Source of the DNA: CAZEID01 sp964512075
GTDB taxonomy: Bacteria; Patescibacteriota; WWE3; 9FT-COMBO-53-11
Assembly (NCBI GenBank): GCA_964512075.1
Contig: CAZEID010000013.1
Coordinates: 1-45,616 of the forward strand
Reading direction: 5' to 3'
DNA length: 45,616 nucleotides
The position numbers and the translations under genes are program-made. Shown here in pieces: positions 24,344 through 32,760 of this stretch. The notes below the pieces were generated by a model. It saw only the letters and a list, made by a program, of their open reading frames with translations. It was not told the origin of the DNA and ran no database searches. Every line of letters begins with the position of its first letter. Positions within the stretch are counted from its first letter, which is position 1.

Positions 24344-24609
24344 TAGGAAAAATTTTTGCTGGTATTGCGGCCATAACTTTCCTGGGAATGATTTTCCTGA
24401 ATAATTCCTTGGCCTCTCGCGGTCGGGAGCTCAACGAGTTGATGGAGCAAAAACGGGTTTTAAAGTCTCAACTTTTGGAGCTTGAAAACCAGATTGACCA
24501 AGCTTCCTCCTTAACGGTGATTCGGGAGGAAGCGGCCAAGCTCGGCTTGGTTCCGGGCAAGCTTCATTTTCTTCCCCCTTCCCCCGTCGCGCTTGCCCCG
24601 CAACGCTAA
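24340..24609 (+). CDS. ftsL: FtsL/DivIC-like septum protein
   Basis: A bitopic 89-aa membrane protein: one membrane helix (about residues 4-21) and a coiled coil (about 27-56, RELNELMEQKRVLKSQLLELENQI), then EEAAKLGLVPGKLHFL, which matches the AxxxGL motif at the end of FtsL/DivIC coiled coils. Position between rsmH and the PBP gene is the canonical place of ftsL. The sequence alone cannot separate FtsL from DivIC. It should bind FtsQ and activate the FtsW/PBP synthase. Confidence 0.8.
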   Translation: MIGKIFAGIAAITFLGMIFLNNSLASRGRELNELMEQKRVLKSQLLELENQIDQASSLTVIREEAAKLGLVPGKLHFLPPSPVALAPQR

Positions 24610-26379
24610 ATGCGAGGTTGGAATCGCCTCCGGTTCGTGACTTTTGGCTTTCTAATTCTTTTTCTGGTCGTGATCGGAAGGCTTTTTTACGTGCAAATTC
24701 TCCAGCACGAAAAGTTTCGGATTCTGGCGGAAAAGCAGCAGCAGCGGGTTTATGAAATCCCGGCCGAGCGGGGGAAAATTTTTGCGTCGGGGAGCGCCCT
24801 TGTTACTAATGAGGAGGCGTATTTAGTTTACGCCGACCCCCAGCGGGTGGAGAATCCGGAGGAAGCGGCGGCAAAGATCGCCCCAATCCTGTTGGAGGAT
24901 TCCCGCTTTTTTAGCTATAACCAAGTACCGGCAGAGGTTAAAGAGCCCGCCGCTTACTTAGTTTCCAAGATCAAGGAATCTCTTTCTCAATCCGACCGGC
25001 GGTGGGTTGCAATTGCTCGCAAAGTGCCGGCGTTGCAGGTTGGGAAACTACGGGCATTAGGAATTTCTGGATTGGGATTCCGCTCCTCTCCCCGGCGGTT
25101 TTATCCCGAGGGGACCTTGGCCTCCGCCTTGCTGGGCTTTGTTGCTTCTGATGAGGAGGGGGAAGATAAGGGCTACAACGGAGTCGAGGGCTATTACGAC
25201 TGGGATTTGCGGGGGCGGGCGGGGTGGAGGATCCGGGAGGAATCGGGGTCGCGGGAACCCATCTTGATTGGTGATGAGGTTGAGGTTCAGCCGAAAGACG
25301 GTTCCGACCTGTATTTGACCATCAGTCGGGGGATCCAAGCGGTGTTGGAGCAGAAAGTCGCGGAGGGCGTGAAGCGTTATCGGGCCAAAAGCGGTTCCTT
25401 TGTGGTTTTGGAGCCCAAAACTGGGAAGGTCCTAGCAATGGGAAGCTATCCCAGTTTTGATCCAGGGAATTTCAACCCCCGACTAGCGGATACGGACCAA
25501 AAAAGCAAGTATCAAAAAGAGCTACGTAATCTAGCAATTTCGACCACCTATGAGCCGGGGTCGGTGATGAAGGGGGTGACCGTTTCGGCGGCGCTGGATT
25601 CGGGCAGAATCGAACCTTCTTGGACGTTCGTGGATAGCGGCCCGCTTCAGTTGGGGAGCGCTACCATTAACACTTGGGATAACAAGCACTGGGGGAAGCA
25701 GACGCTGGCCGAGCTTTTGCAGCGGTCCAATAACGTGGGAGCAGCTAAGCTAGCGCTGGAGGTGGGGAGGGAGATTCTTCGGAGTTATTTTCTAAACTTC
25801 GGTTTCGGGACGCGCTTAGGAATTGATTTGACGAGCGAGGAATCCGGCTTGGTTAAGGAGTTAAAGGATTGGCGGCAAGTGGATTTGGCTACGGCCGGTT
25901 TTGGTCAGGGGATAGCCGTGACGCCGTTGCAGATGGCCGCCGCTTACGGGGCAATTGCGAACGGGGGAATTCTGATGAAGCCCTTGGTTGTAGAGAAGAT
26001 TGTGGATCCCAGCGGTCGAGAAGTTACCCTTTCGCCGACTCCGGTTCGCCGAGTAATTTCGGTTGAAACTTCGAATGTGATGACTCAACTGCTTCGGGCG
26101 GCGGTGGAAAGGGGGGAAGCGGTCGCTTTGCGGAAGCTAAATTATCGGGTGGCTGGTAAAACTGGAACTGCTCAGGTTCCGGTGGGCGGTCACTACGATC
26201 CAAGAAAGACCAACGTTACTTTTGTGGGTTTCCCGGTCAAAGATCGCGCTTTTGTGATGCTAATCCGGTTGGATGAGCCAACTTTTCCTAATACCTACTC
26301 GGCGACGACCGTCGTGCCGCTGTGGGTGGAAGCCTTCAAGGAAATTGCTCCCCTTGTCGGAATTAGTCCTGACAAGTAG
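24610..26379 (+). CDS. ftsI: Class B penicillin-binding protein, peptidoglycan D,D-transpeptidase (FtsI-like)
   Basis: Cross-links septal peptidoglycan as partner of FtsW. 589 aa with a membrane anchor (about 9-28), the PBP dimer domain with AERGKIFASG and FYPEGTLASALLGF, and the transpeptidase domain with all three active-site motifs: Ser318-x-x-Lys321 in EPGSVMKG, Ser373-Asn-Asn in LLQRSNNVGAAK, and Lys517-Thr-Gly in VAGKTGTAQ. No PASTA domain. The start directly follows the ftsL stop. All catalytic residues are intact, so this organism probably cross-links peptidoglycan, although several mur genes are absent from the window. Confidence 0.92.
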   Translation: MRGWNRLRFVTFGFLILFLVVIGRLFYVQILQHEKFRILAEKQQQRVYEIPAERGKIFASGSALVTNEEAYLVYADPQRVENPEEAAAKIAPILLEDSRFFSYNQVPAEVKEPAAYLVSKIKESLSQSDRRWVAIARKVPALQVGKLRALGISGLGFRSSPRRFYPEGTLASALLGFVASDEEGEDKGYNGVEGYYDWDLRGRAGWRIREESGSREPILIGDEVEVQPKDGSDLYLTISRGIQAVLEQKVAEGVKRYRAKSGSFVVLEPKTGKVLAMGSYPSFDPGNFNPRLADTDQKSKYQKELRNLAISTTYEPGSVMKGVTVSAALDSGRIEPSWTFVDSGPLQLGSATINTWDNKHWGKQTLAELLQRSNNVGAAKLALEVGREILRSYFLNFGFGTRLGIDLTSEESGLVKELKDWRQVDLATAGFGQGIAVTPLQMAAAYGAIANGGILMKPLVVEKIVDPSGREVTLSPTPVRRVISVETSNVMTQLLRAAVERGEAVALRKLNYRVAGKTGTAQVPVGGHYDPRKTNVTFVGFPVKDRAFVMLIRLDEPTFPNTYSATTVVPLWVEAFKEIAPLVGISPDK

Positions 26380-26462
26380 CCCTTTGGGATTGGGTCTGAA
26401 TTGTTCAATCCGCGAAGCTCTTCCAAAATTTCTGGAATTCTTTTCTTCCGGGGCGCTTTAGG

Positions 26463-26471
26463 TGCTAGAAT
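26463..26471 (+). promoter_or_regulatory. Extended -10 promoter, leaderless, for murA
   Basis: TG-C-TAGAAT ends 9 nt before GTG 26481. The 101-bp gap after ftsI otherwise shows no terminator, so murA can also be read through. Confidence 0.6.
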
Positions 26472-26480
26472 CTAGTCTCA

Positions 26481-27824
26481 GTGTCGAGCAAGAAGTTCAT
26501 CGTGGAGGGGGGAATTCCCCTCAAGGGAGAAGTGCGGATCTCGGGGGCCAAAAATGCGGCGGTTAAGGAGATCATTGCTTCTCTGCTTACCTCGGATTCC
26601 CTTGTGGTGGATAATGTGCCTGCTATTTCGGATGTCGAGGTAGATTTGGAGGTTGCGAAGGCGCTGGGGGTGGAGGTGCGGCGGCTAGGTCGTAATGCAT
26701 TCTCCTTGCGTTCGCGGCCGAAGTTGGGAACGGAAGTTCCTGCCACTCTTTCGGTGAAGACCCGTTCGGCAATTTTGACCATGGGTCCGCTGTTGGCGCG
26801 GGAGGGGAGAGTTGCTTTGCCAACTCCCGGGGGTTGTCCGATTGGAGCCCGCCCGCTGGATCGCCATCTGGCCGGGTTAGAGGCTTTGGGGGCTAAGTTT
26901 GAGATTGGTCCGGATAAGATTGTCGGTCGGGCCAAGCAGCTTCGGGGGGGCCGCGTAGTCTTTACCAAGAATACCGTGATGGGAACGGAGAATGTTTTGT
27001 TGGCCGCGGCTGTTTCGGAAGGGGAGACGGAGATTTTGGGGGCAGCGCAGGAGCCCGAAGTGGATGATTTGATTTTTCTTCTCAATAAGATGGGGGCCCG
27101 AATCGCGCGAGACGCCGTTAATCCCCGGATAGTTCGGGTTCAGGGAGTGCCAAGTCTGCGAGGGGCTAAGCACACCGTCCTGCCGGACCGAAACGAGGCG
27201 GTTACTTTTGCGGTCGCTGCGGCCGTGACGCGGGGAGACATTCTTCTAACTGATTTGACTTTGGCGGATTTAACTTCCTTCCTAGCCAAGCTCCAACGCA
27301 TCGGAGTTTCCTATGAGGTCGAAAGGAAAGGCTTGCGCGTTTGGGTAGAAGAGGGAGTGGTTTTTCAGCCAGTTGAAGTAGAGACTTCTCCCCATCCTGG
27401 GTTCATGACGGATTGGCAACAGCCATTGACGGTGTTATTGACCCAGGCCAAAGGGGATTCGTTGATTCACGAGACAGTCTACGAGGATCGCTGGAAGTAT
27501 CTGGCGGAGTTGCGAAAGTTCGGGGCCCAGGTGACCTTATTAACTCCCGCCGAATTGGGGAAGACTTTTAATCCTGAGGATTACAACTTCGATTGGAAAG
27601 GGAGGACCGAACCCAAAACCTTTGCGAGGATCACCGGGCCGACGGAGTTGGTAGGCGCTACCGCGGAAATTACTGACCTTCGGGCAGGAGCCGCCTTGGT
27701 TTTAGCGGCTTTGGCGGCGCGGGGGCGGAGTGAAATCCGCGGAGCGGAGCATGTGGAGCGGGGCTACGAGGATTTTGCCCAGAAGCTCGCAAAACTAGGG
27801 GGTCAAATTCGAACGGTTGCTTAA
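26481..27824 (+). CDS. murA: UDP-N-acetylglucosamine 1-carboxyvinyltransferase
   Basis: First committed step of peptidoglycan synthesis: transfers enolpyruvate from PEP to UDP-GlcNAc. 447 aa with FIVEGGIPLKGEVRISGAKNAAVKEI (KN pair for UDP-GlcNAc) and the catalytic Cys119 in PTPGGCPIGARPLDRH, so fosfomycin-sensitive type. Also TDWQQPLTVLLTQAKG and the ITDLRAGAALVLAALAA signature. The GTG start follows a leaderless promoter box. Convergent with, and overlapping by 4 bp, the sigma factor gene. Confidence 0.94.
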   Translation: MSSKKFIVEGGIPLKGEVRISGAKNAAVKEIIASLLTSDSLVVDNVPAISDVEVDLEVAKALGVEVRRLGRNAFSLRSRPKLGTEVPATLSVKTRSAILTMGPLLAREGRVALPTPGGCPIGARPLDRHLAGLEALGAKFEIGPDKIVGRAKQLRGGRVVFTKNTVMGTENVLLAAAVSEGETEILGAAQEPEVDDLIFLLNKMGARIARDAVNPRIVRVQGVPSLRGAKHTVLPDRNEAVTFAVAAAVTRGDILLTDLTLADLTSFLAKLQRIGVSYEVERKGLRVWVEEGVVFQPVEVETSPHPGFMTDWQQPLTVLLTQAKGDSLIHETVYEDRWKYLAELRKFGAQVTLLTPAELGKTFNPEDYNFDWKGRTEPKTFARITGPTELVGATAEITDLRAGAALVLAALAARGRSEIRGAEHVERGYEDFAQKLAKLGGQIRTVA

Positions 27825-28408
27825 GGAAGCGGACCCCGGTTTTCAGGGGAAGCCGCGGGGCGGGACAGTTCCTCCCGCAATTTGCGTAGGGTTCGGTAGA
27901 GGATGGTGCCGACATTGGTTTCCGAAAGGCCCGTAATTTTGGCGATAGCGCGATTAGTTAAACCTTCGTAGAACTTGAGGTAAACGATTTCCTTTTCCCG
28001 CGGCGGGATCTTTGCGAGTGCTCCTTTCAGAAAGGCGTTTTCTTCACCTTCCTCTAGTTCCTCAAGTTGGGTGGGCAGATCCCCCTTAAAGAGGCGGTTC
28101 TCGTCGAGAGCCACTTTTTGCTTTCCTCTTTCGCTCCTAAGGTGGTCGAAGAATATGTTTCGGGCAATCCGGAAGAGCCACGCCGAGAAGGGGATTCCCT
28201 GCCACTGAAAGCTACCTAAGCCGCGGAGGGCCTTCTGAAAAGTTAAAGAGGAGAGGTCTTCCGCCAGGTCTTCGTCCGCGAGCCGCGCGAGGAAATAACC
28301 TTTCACTTTCGGGGCATAGATTTGATAGAGCTTACCAAAGGGATGATTCGGACCCCCCTTTATTTTTTGAGCAGCCCGGATCAGTTTTTCTTCCTCGTGG
28401 GTATCCAT
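27821..28408 (-). CDS. ECF-type RNA polymerase sigma factor
   Basis: A 195-aa sigma-70 family protein lacking regions 1 and 3. Region 2 (about residues 22-90): FGKLYQIYAPKVKGYFLARL, DLAEDLSSLTFQKALRGL and FSAWLFRIARNIFFDHLRSE. Region 4 (about 125-180): LAKIPPREKEIVYLKFYEGLTNRAIAKITGLSETNVGTILYRTLRKLREEL. The frame is open to a TTG at 28465, but ATG 28408 is preferred: GGAG lies about 11 nt upstream and a CTCGC/GCGAG hairpin lies in the extension. No anti-sigma factor is next to it; the MurF-like gene lies 67 bp upstream on the same strand. It may steer a cell-envelope response, which is inference. Confidence 0.88.
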   Translation of the reverse strand: MDTHEEEKLIRAAQKIKGGPNHPFGKLYQIYAPKVKGYFLARLADEDLAEDLSSLTFQKALRGLGSFQWQGIPFSAWLFRIARNIFFDHLRSERGKQKVALDENRLFKGDLPTQLEELEEGEENAFLKGALAKIPPREKEIVYLKFYEGLTNRAIAKITGLSETNVGTILYRTLRKLREELSRPAASPENRGPLP

Positions 28409-28475
28409 CAATTTTTTGCTCCGGTCTCTCGAGTTCTCGCGGCGCGAGGAATGACCTACTTTCAACCCCTCTTTC

Positions 28476-29297
28476 CTACGGTGCCCACGACGTTCTGGTC
28501 AGGCGGGCAATCAGCGTCCAAAGTTCGCGATTCGACCCCGTGAGAACCGCCACCTCACCTTTTTTGATCTTTAAATCCTCAGGAATTTCCTGACCCGCGG
28601 TGAGAAAAATTTTCTTTCCAGGAAGGGCTTCGAGGACTTCCTCCAAGGCCTTAGGGTTAGGGGGATAGTAATGGTAGGTGGCGTCCACGATAATTCCCCC
28701 GTTTCGGGAGGGAAGGATATTAATGCGGGCTTTAGGGAGCTCCAGTTTTTTTAGGGCTTCCCGCGCATCCCGGCGCTTGACTTTTAGGGCTTCCGCGACC
28801 CGAACGGCGGTTTCCAGATAGCCGGAGAGATCGCGGGTCTCTCGGACTAGAAAGGTTTTAGGAGCGGTTTGGTGAGGGGAGAGGAAGGGGGCCTTTCCGC
28901 AACGTACCAGGATCGCTGGGCGGGTGATGTTCCAGAAGTAATCGAAAACCTCGCGACGAGTAGCCCCGATTTCAAGAATCAGCACGTTTTGGTGGGCGGG
29001 TAGAAGCAGGAGCTGGAGAGCGCTGCGAAGGAGGAAACTCAACCAGCGGGGGATTGAGAGAGGATAGTTTCGGGCTCCCAATATAGTAAGGGGAAGGACG
29101 AACTCGGCATTGGGGGCCTCAAGATTCCTTCGGGCGGGAAGCGCTTCTTTAATGGCGGTGTAGATCGCTTCCCGAACGATCTCGGTTTTGCCTTCGCCAA
29201 CAATCGCGACCACGGTGGGGTGGTGCTTTTTCAGGGCCGCGCGGGCTAGAACGAAGAGAACCGTCCGTAAGGTTCGCCGAAGGATTTTTTTAACCAT
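28476..29297 (-). CDS. Shrunken MurF-like Mur ligase family protein
   Basis: A 273-aa protein whose landmarks follow MurF in order but much shortened. VVAIVGEGKTEIVREAI (residues 29-45) matches the Mur ligase P-loop but has GEGKTE instead of the usual G-x-x-GKT-T; AEFVLPLTIL resembles the NNEIGVPLTLL stretch; VLILEIGATRREVFDYFWNITRPAILVRCG (105-134) resembles the acidic-Mg segment; and GGIIVDATYHYYPPNPKALEEVLEALPG (200-227) matches the C-terminal IIDDSYNANPxS motif. The MurF N-terminal domain and over 100 residues of the central domain are missing; MurF is usually about 450 aa. It may be a repurposed regulator or a decaying copy. The frame is intact and it has a consensus TATAAT, so it is probably expressed. 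Confidence 0.6.
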   Translation of the reverse strand: MVKKILRRTLRTVLFVLARAALKKHHPTVVAIVGEGKTEIVREAIYTAIKEALPARRNLEAPNAEFVLPLTILGARNYPLSIPRWLSFLLRSALQLLLLPAHQNVLILEIGATRREVFDYFWNITRPAILVRCGKAPFLSPHQTAPKTFLVRETRDLSGYLETAVRVAEALKVKRRDAREALKKLELPKARINILPSRNGGIIVDATYHYYPPNPKALEEVLEALPGKKIFLTAGQEIPEDLKIKKGEVAVLTGSNRELWTLIARLTRTSWAP

Positions 29298-29307
29298 CCT
29301 GAAAGTA

Positions 29308-29313
29308 ATTATA
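29308..29313 (-). promoter_or_regulatory. -10 box for the MurF-like gene
   Basis: On the minus strand a perfect TATAAT ends 10 nt before the ATG at 29297. Divergent from the mraY promoter in a 90-bp gap. Confidence 0.55.
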
Positions 29314-29357
29314 CTGTTGTCCGATAACTGCCTTCGCTAAGAGATTAAGCTAAAACA

Positions 29358-29386
29358 TTGTTTACCTCCTAGAGGATTGTTAGTAT
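29358..29386 (+). promoter_or_regulatory. mraY promoter with -35 and extended -10
   Basis: TTGTTT (29358-29363), 17 bp, TAGTAT (29381-29386) with TG two bases upstream. Transcription would start about 29393, so ATG 29388 would lie upstream of it and ATG 29397 becomes the natural leaderless start. Confidence 0.65.
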
Positions 29387-29396
29387 TATGGTGGCA

Positions 29397-30476
29397 ATGG
29401 TTAAGGCTTTAGGGCTTCTGCTTCTTTCGACATTTTTGACGGCGACGTTGTACCCAATCTTCATCAACTTTCTCTACCGTTTCCAACTTCAGGAAGCGAT
29501 TAATCCCGATGTTCCCCGAAGTCACTTCGCCAAGCAAGGCACGCCGACCGGAGCGGGATTGCTACCGATCTTGGTCTTTGTCGTTTTGAATCTGATCTTC
29601 AACTTGACCGAAAAAACCGCGATTTTAATTGGGATCGTGGTGGCGATGTTGCTTCTCGGCGGTGCCGAGGACTTGTTTAAAATCTATCGCCGCTCTCGAC
29701 TTCAGAAAACAATTCGGGCCGGAATTGTCCCGATTGTAACTCTTTCCGACGTAACTTGGGATCTTTACAAGTTGGCTCTTCTGCCTTGGAAGGCCTTTAA
29801 GGAGATATTTCGCGCTTTGGGTTCCCAGAACGTTGGGGGAGTCGCTCCTTACCAAAAGGTATTGCTGCAGACGGCGGTGGGGACTCTCCTGGCTCTCTGG
29901 CTTTCGTTGGTGGGGAAGACTTCGGTTTGGCTACCTTTCTTGGGAGTTTTTGACTTGGGACCTTTCTACATTCCGTTAGTGGTTTTTGTTTTTCTGTTTT
30001 TTGTGAACAGCATTAGCGTAACCGATGGACTAGACGGTTTAGTAGGTGGTCTACTGGGGATTGGTTTTGCCGCTTTTTTGGCATTGGCTTTGCTCTTCTC
30101 TCGGCTCGACTTGGCAGTTGCCGCGGCCACGTTGATTGGAGGAATTATTCCTTTTCTCTACTTTAATATCTTTCCCGCTCGAGTCTTTGCGGGGAATGTA
30201 GGAGCGCTGGGCTGGGCGGCGGCTTTTGTAACGCTGGCCTTGCTATTGGATCGCTCCTTTCTTTTGTTTGTGATCGGGGGGGTGTTTGTAGCGGAAGGTC
30301 TTTCGGTGGTGATTCAGGTTTCTTCCGTAAAGTTGGGGAGGGGAAGGGTCTTCCGAATGGCTCCCCTCCACCACCACTTTGAGATGAAAGGTTGGGCGGA
30401 GACCAAGGTGACGATGCGTTTTTGGCTAGCGGGAGTCTTTTTAGCCTTTCTGGGACTTTTCCTAGCTTCCTTTTAG
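29397..30476 (+). CDS. mraY: Phospho-N-acetylmuramoyl-pentapeptide-transferase
   Basis: Polytopic enzyme that makes lipid I from UDP-MurNAc-pentapeptide and undecaprenyl phosphate. About 359 aa with some ten membrane segments. Family residues: the first cytoplasmic loop with HFAKQGTPTGAGLLPI, NSISVTDGLDGLVGGL with the catalytic Asp, NIFPARVFAGNVGALGWAA, and PLHHHFEMKGWAETKV, the HHH motif unique to MraY/WecA relatives with MraY-type context. An ATG at 29388 is in frame, but the promoter places the transcript start after it. First gene of the right half of the dcw cluster. Confidence 0.93.
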   Translation: MVKALGLLLLSTFLTATLYPIFINFLYRFQLQEAINPDVPRSHFAKQGTPTGAGLLPILVFVVLNLIFNLTEKTAILIGIVVAMLLLGGAEDLFKIYRRSRLQKTIRAGIVPIVTLSDVTWDLYKLALLPWKAFKEIFRALGSQNVGGVAPYQKVLLQTAVGTLLALWLSLVGKTSVWLPFLGVFDLGPFYIPLVVFVFLFFVNSISVTDGLDGLVGGLLGIGFAAFLALALLFSRLDLAVAAATLIGGIIPFLYFNIFPARVFAGNVGALGWAAAFVTLALLLDRSFLLFVIGGVFVAEGLSVVIQVSSVKLGRGRVFRMAPLHHHFEMKGWAETKVTMRFWLAGVFLAFLGLFLASF

Positions 30477-30489
30477 GTAAGGGACGAGA

Positions 30490-31638
30490 ATGTTCAGAAA
30501 GAGAGTGTCCTTCTCCTCGCACGCCCCCGACCTGCCCCTCCTGGGGGTGGTCCTTGGTCTATTAGTTTTTGGTTTGTTGTTGGTTTACGACTCTTCGGCC
30601 CCCACGGCGGGGGAGAGTCCTTTCCACTACTTAGTTTTGCAGTGCGTCTGGGTTTTGGTTGGGTTGGGGGTTTTCTTCTTTTTTTATCAGCTGGATTACC
30701 ATTGGTGGAAAAGGCTTTCCTTTCCCCTTTTCTTGTTGGCAATTGGCTTATTGGGTTTAGTCCTTCTCCCGACGCCCTTGAGTAGTGAGATCCGCGGTTC
30801 TAGTCGTTGGCTGACGATTCCGGTTTCCCTCCCATTACTTGGGGAAAGTTTGAGCTTCCAGCCGTCGGAGTTGGCCAAGTTGGCCTTGATCTTATACCTG
30901 GCGGCTCTTCTCTCGGGTAAGAAAGCGGCTCGATTTCTGCCGTTTCTGGTCGTGACCGGAATCCCAGCCACCCTAATTTTTCTGGAGCCGGATTTTGGAA
31001 CGACCATCATGACTTTTTCTCTAGGAGCGCTGGTCTTTTTCTTCGCGGGCGGGTCATTGGCACTGATTCTACCGCTGGGATTAGCGGTGGTCGGCGGAGT
31101 TTTAGCCCTGGCTTGGTTAGATCCCGTCCGCGTGCGGCGGTTAACCGCTTTCTTGAATCCCGAGGCAGACCCCTTTGGTTCCGGCTATCAAATCCTCCAG
31201 CTTTTAATTGCCTTGGGCTCGGGGGGGATGCTCGGATTAGGAGTGGGGCAATCTCGCCAAAAGTACGATTTCATTCCTGCTATCCAGACCGATGCCATTT
31301 TCGCCATAATTGGCGAAGAGTTTGGTTTTGTGGGAGCGGTCTTAGTAGTGGGACTTTTTGCTTTTCTGATTTACCGCGGGTTTCGGATCGCGCAAGCGGC
31401 CCCCGACGACTTCGGCCGGATCGTTGCAGCTGGGATTACTTCTTGGGTGGCGCTGCAAACCCTGATGAACTTGGGGGCGGTCACCGGGCTAATGCCGCTC
31501 AAAGGAATTTCCCTCCCGTTAATTTCCTACGGTGGTTCCGGTCTCGTGGTTTCGCTGGCCGCTTTGGGGATATTATTAAATATTAGTCGGCATACTGTGG
31601 AAAAGCGGAGCTTAAGATTGAAGAGGAGGCGCTCATGA
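30490..31638 (+). CDS. ftsW: SEDS peptidoglycan glycosyltransferase FtsW
   Basis: Membrane polymerase of lipid II at the septum, 382 aa, about ten membrane segments. EIRGSSRWLTIP, FQPSELAKLALILYLAALLS, FLEPDFGTTIMTFSLG, DPFGSGYQILQLLIALGSGGMLGLG and GLMPLKGISLPLISYGGSGLVVSL are the SEDS signatures. FtsW rather than RodA by its position between mraY and murG. A purine-rich AAGGGA precedes the ATG at proper distance. Its stop overlaps murG by 4 bp. Confidence 0.92.
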   Translation: MFRKRVSFSSHAPDLPLLGVVLGLLVFGLLLVYDSSAPTAGESPFHYLVLQCVWVLVGLGVFFFFYQLDYHWWKRLSFPLFLLAIGLLGLVLLPTPLSSEIRGSSRWLTIPVSLPLLGESLSFQPSELAKLALILYLAALLSGKKAARFLPFLVVTGIPATLIFLEPDFGTTIMTFSLGALVFFFAGGSLALILPLGLAVVGGVLALAWLDPVRVRRLTAFLNPEADPFGSGYQILQLLIALGSGGMLGLGVGQSRQKYDFIPAIQTDAIFAIIGEEFGFVGAVLVVGLFAFLIYRGFRIAQAAPDDFGRIVAAGITSWVALQTLMNLGAVTGLMPLKGISLPLISYGGSGLVVSLAALGILLNISRHTVEKRSLRLKRRRS

Positions 31639-32750
31639 CCAAACCGGCCCCAACTAGAATCGTAGTAACGGGGGGTCATCTTGACCCCGCCTTAGCGGTG
31701 ATGGAGGAATTGGGGAGACGCGGGCGCTTTCAGTTTCATTGGATTGGCCACCGCTTTTCGATGCGAGGGGAGAAGGCGGAATCTGTGGAGTTTCGGACAA
31801 TCTCCAAGTTGGGAATCCCTTTTTACGAGCTGCAAACGGGTAAGTTCTACAAGGCGGGATGGCGGGAATGGTTAAGGATTCCCGGAGGCCTTCTGCAGGC
31901 TCTTCTAATTCTCCTTCGGGTTCGTCCGCGGTTGGTGGTTTCCTTCGGAGGCTACTTGGCCGCGCCAGTGGTCTTAGCGGCTTTTCTTTTGGGGATTCCT
32001 AGCGTAACCCACGAACAGACCGCGATTTTTGGCTGGGCCAACCGGTTTATTTCATTGTTCGCCCGCAAGGTCTTTCTCTCCTGGGAAAGCTCGCGGGCCT
32101 ATTTCCCGAAGAGAAAATCCGTGCTGACGGGTAATCCCATTCGGCAAGAAATTTTTGAAAGAAGAACCAACCGGTTCCGCTTTCGGGAGCCTCTGCCAGT
32201 GATCTACATTACAGGAGGAAAACAGGGATCCCACCTAATTAATGAGGTGGTGCGTTCCTCGCTCTCCAAGTTTTTGGAGAAGTACAACCTCATTCACCAA
32301 ACGGGATCATCCGCGACTTTTCAGGACTATGCTAAGCTGACTCTCTTGAGAAGCCAGTTACCTAAAAGGTTGCGAGAGCACTACATCGTTCAAGAGTATT
32401 TTGGGTTGGAGGAGATTGGGGCCGTTTATGCGGCGGCGACTTTAGTTGTCGGTCGGGCGGGGGCGAATACCATTACAGAATTGGCGGCGCTGGGGAAACC
32501 GGCGGTGTTGATTCCGATTTCTTGGGCTTCTCGTCGGGAGCAGTTTCGAAATGCCCAGATCCTATCCGAGAAGGGGGCCGCGGTGGTATTGTCGGAAGAG
32601 GGACTTTCCGCCCGAGTTTTGTTGGCGGCGATTGAAGCGGTCCTTAAGGATTGGAACCGTTATAAAAAGGCCGCGGCGAGTTTACGTTCCTTAGTTAATC
32701 GACGGGCGGCGGCGAAGATCGCTACGGAAGTCCTCTCCCTGATAAGTTAA
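31635..32750 (+). CDS. murG: UDP-GlcNAc:lipid I N-acetylglucosaminyltransferase MurG
   Basis: GT28 enzyme making lipid II at the inner face of the membrane, 371 aa. Loop 1 reads VVTGGHLDPALA, shorter than the usual GGTGGHxxPALA. VSFGGYLAAPVVLAAFLLGIPSVTHEQTAIFGWANR matches the acceptor half, but the usual HEQN is HEQT. Loop GGKQGSHLINEVV and the donor site RAGANTITELAALGKPAVLIP with REQFRNAQ are well kept. Overlaps ftsW by 4 bp. Activity is likely retained as the UDP-GlcNAc site is intact. Confidence 0.92.
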   Translation: MTKPAPTRIVVTGGHLDPALAVMEELGRRGRFQFHWIGHRFSMRGEKAESVEFRTISKLGIPFYELQTGKFYKAGWREWLRIPGGLLQALLILLRVRPRLVVSFGGYLAAPVVLAAFLLGIPSVTHEQTAIFGWANRFISLFARKVFLSWESSRAYFPKRKSVLTGNPIRQEIFERRTNRFRFREPLPVIYITGGKQGSHLINEVVRSSLSKFLEKYNLIHQTGSSATFQDYAKLTLLRSQLPKRLREHYIVQEYFGLEEIGAVYAAATLVVGRAGANTITELAALGKPAVLIPISWASRREQFRNAQILSEKGAAVVLSEEGLSARVLLAAIEAVLKDWNRYKKAAASLRSLVNRRAAAKIATEVLSLIS

Positions 32751-32760
32751 ACTAAACTTA

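Noticed and set aside
28409..28465. Longer sigma factor starting at TTG 28465
   Set aside because: The extension contains a hairpin and no conserved residues; ATG 28408 has GGAG at fair distance. Not fully excluded, since an AGGAAAGAGG stretch precedes the TTG.
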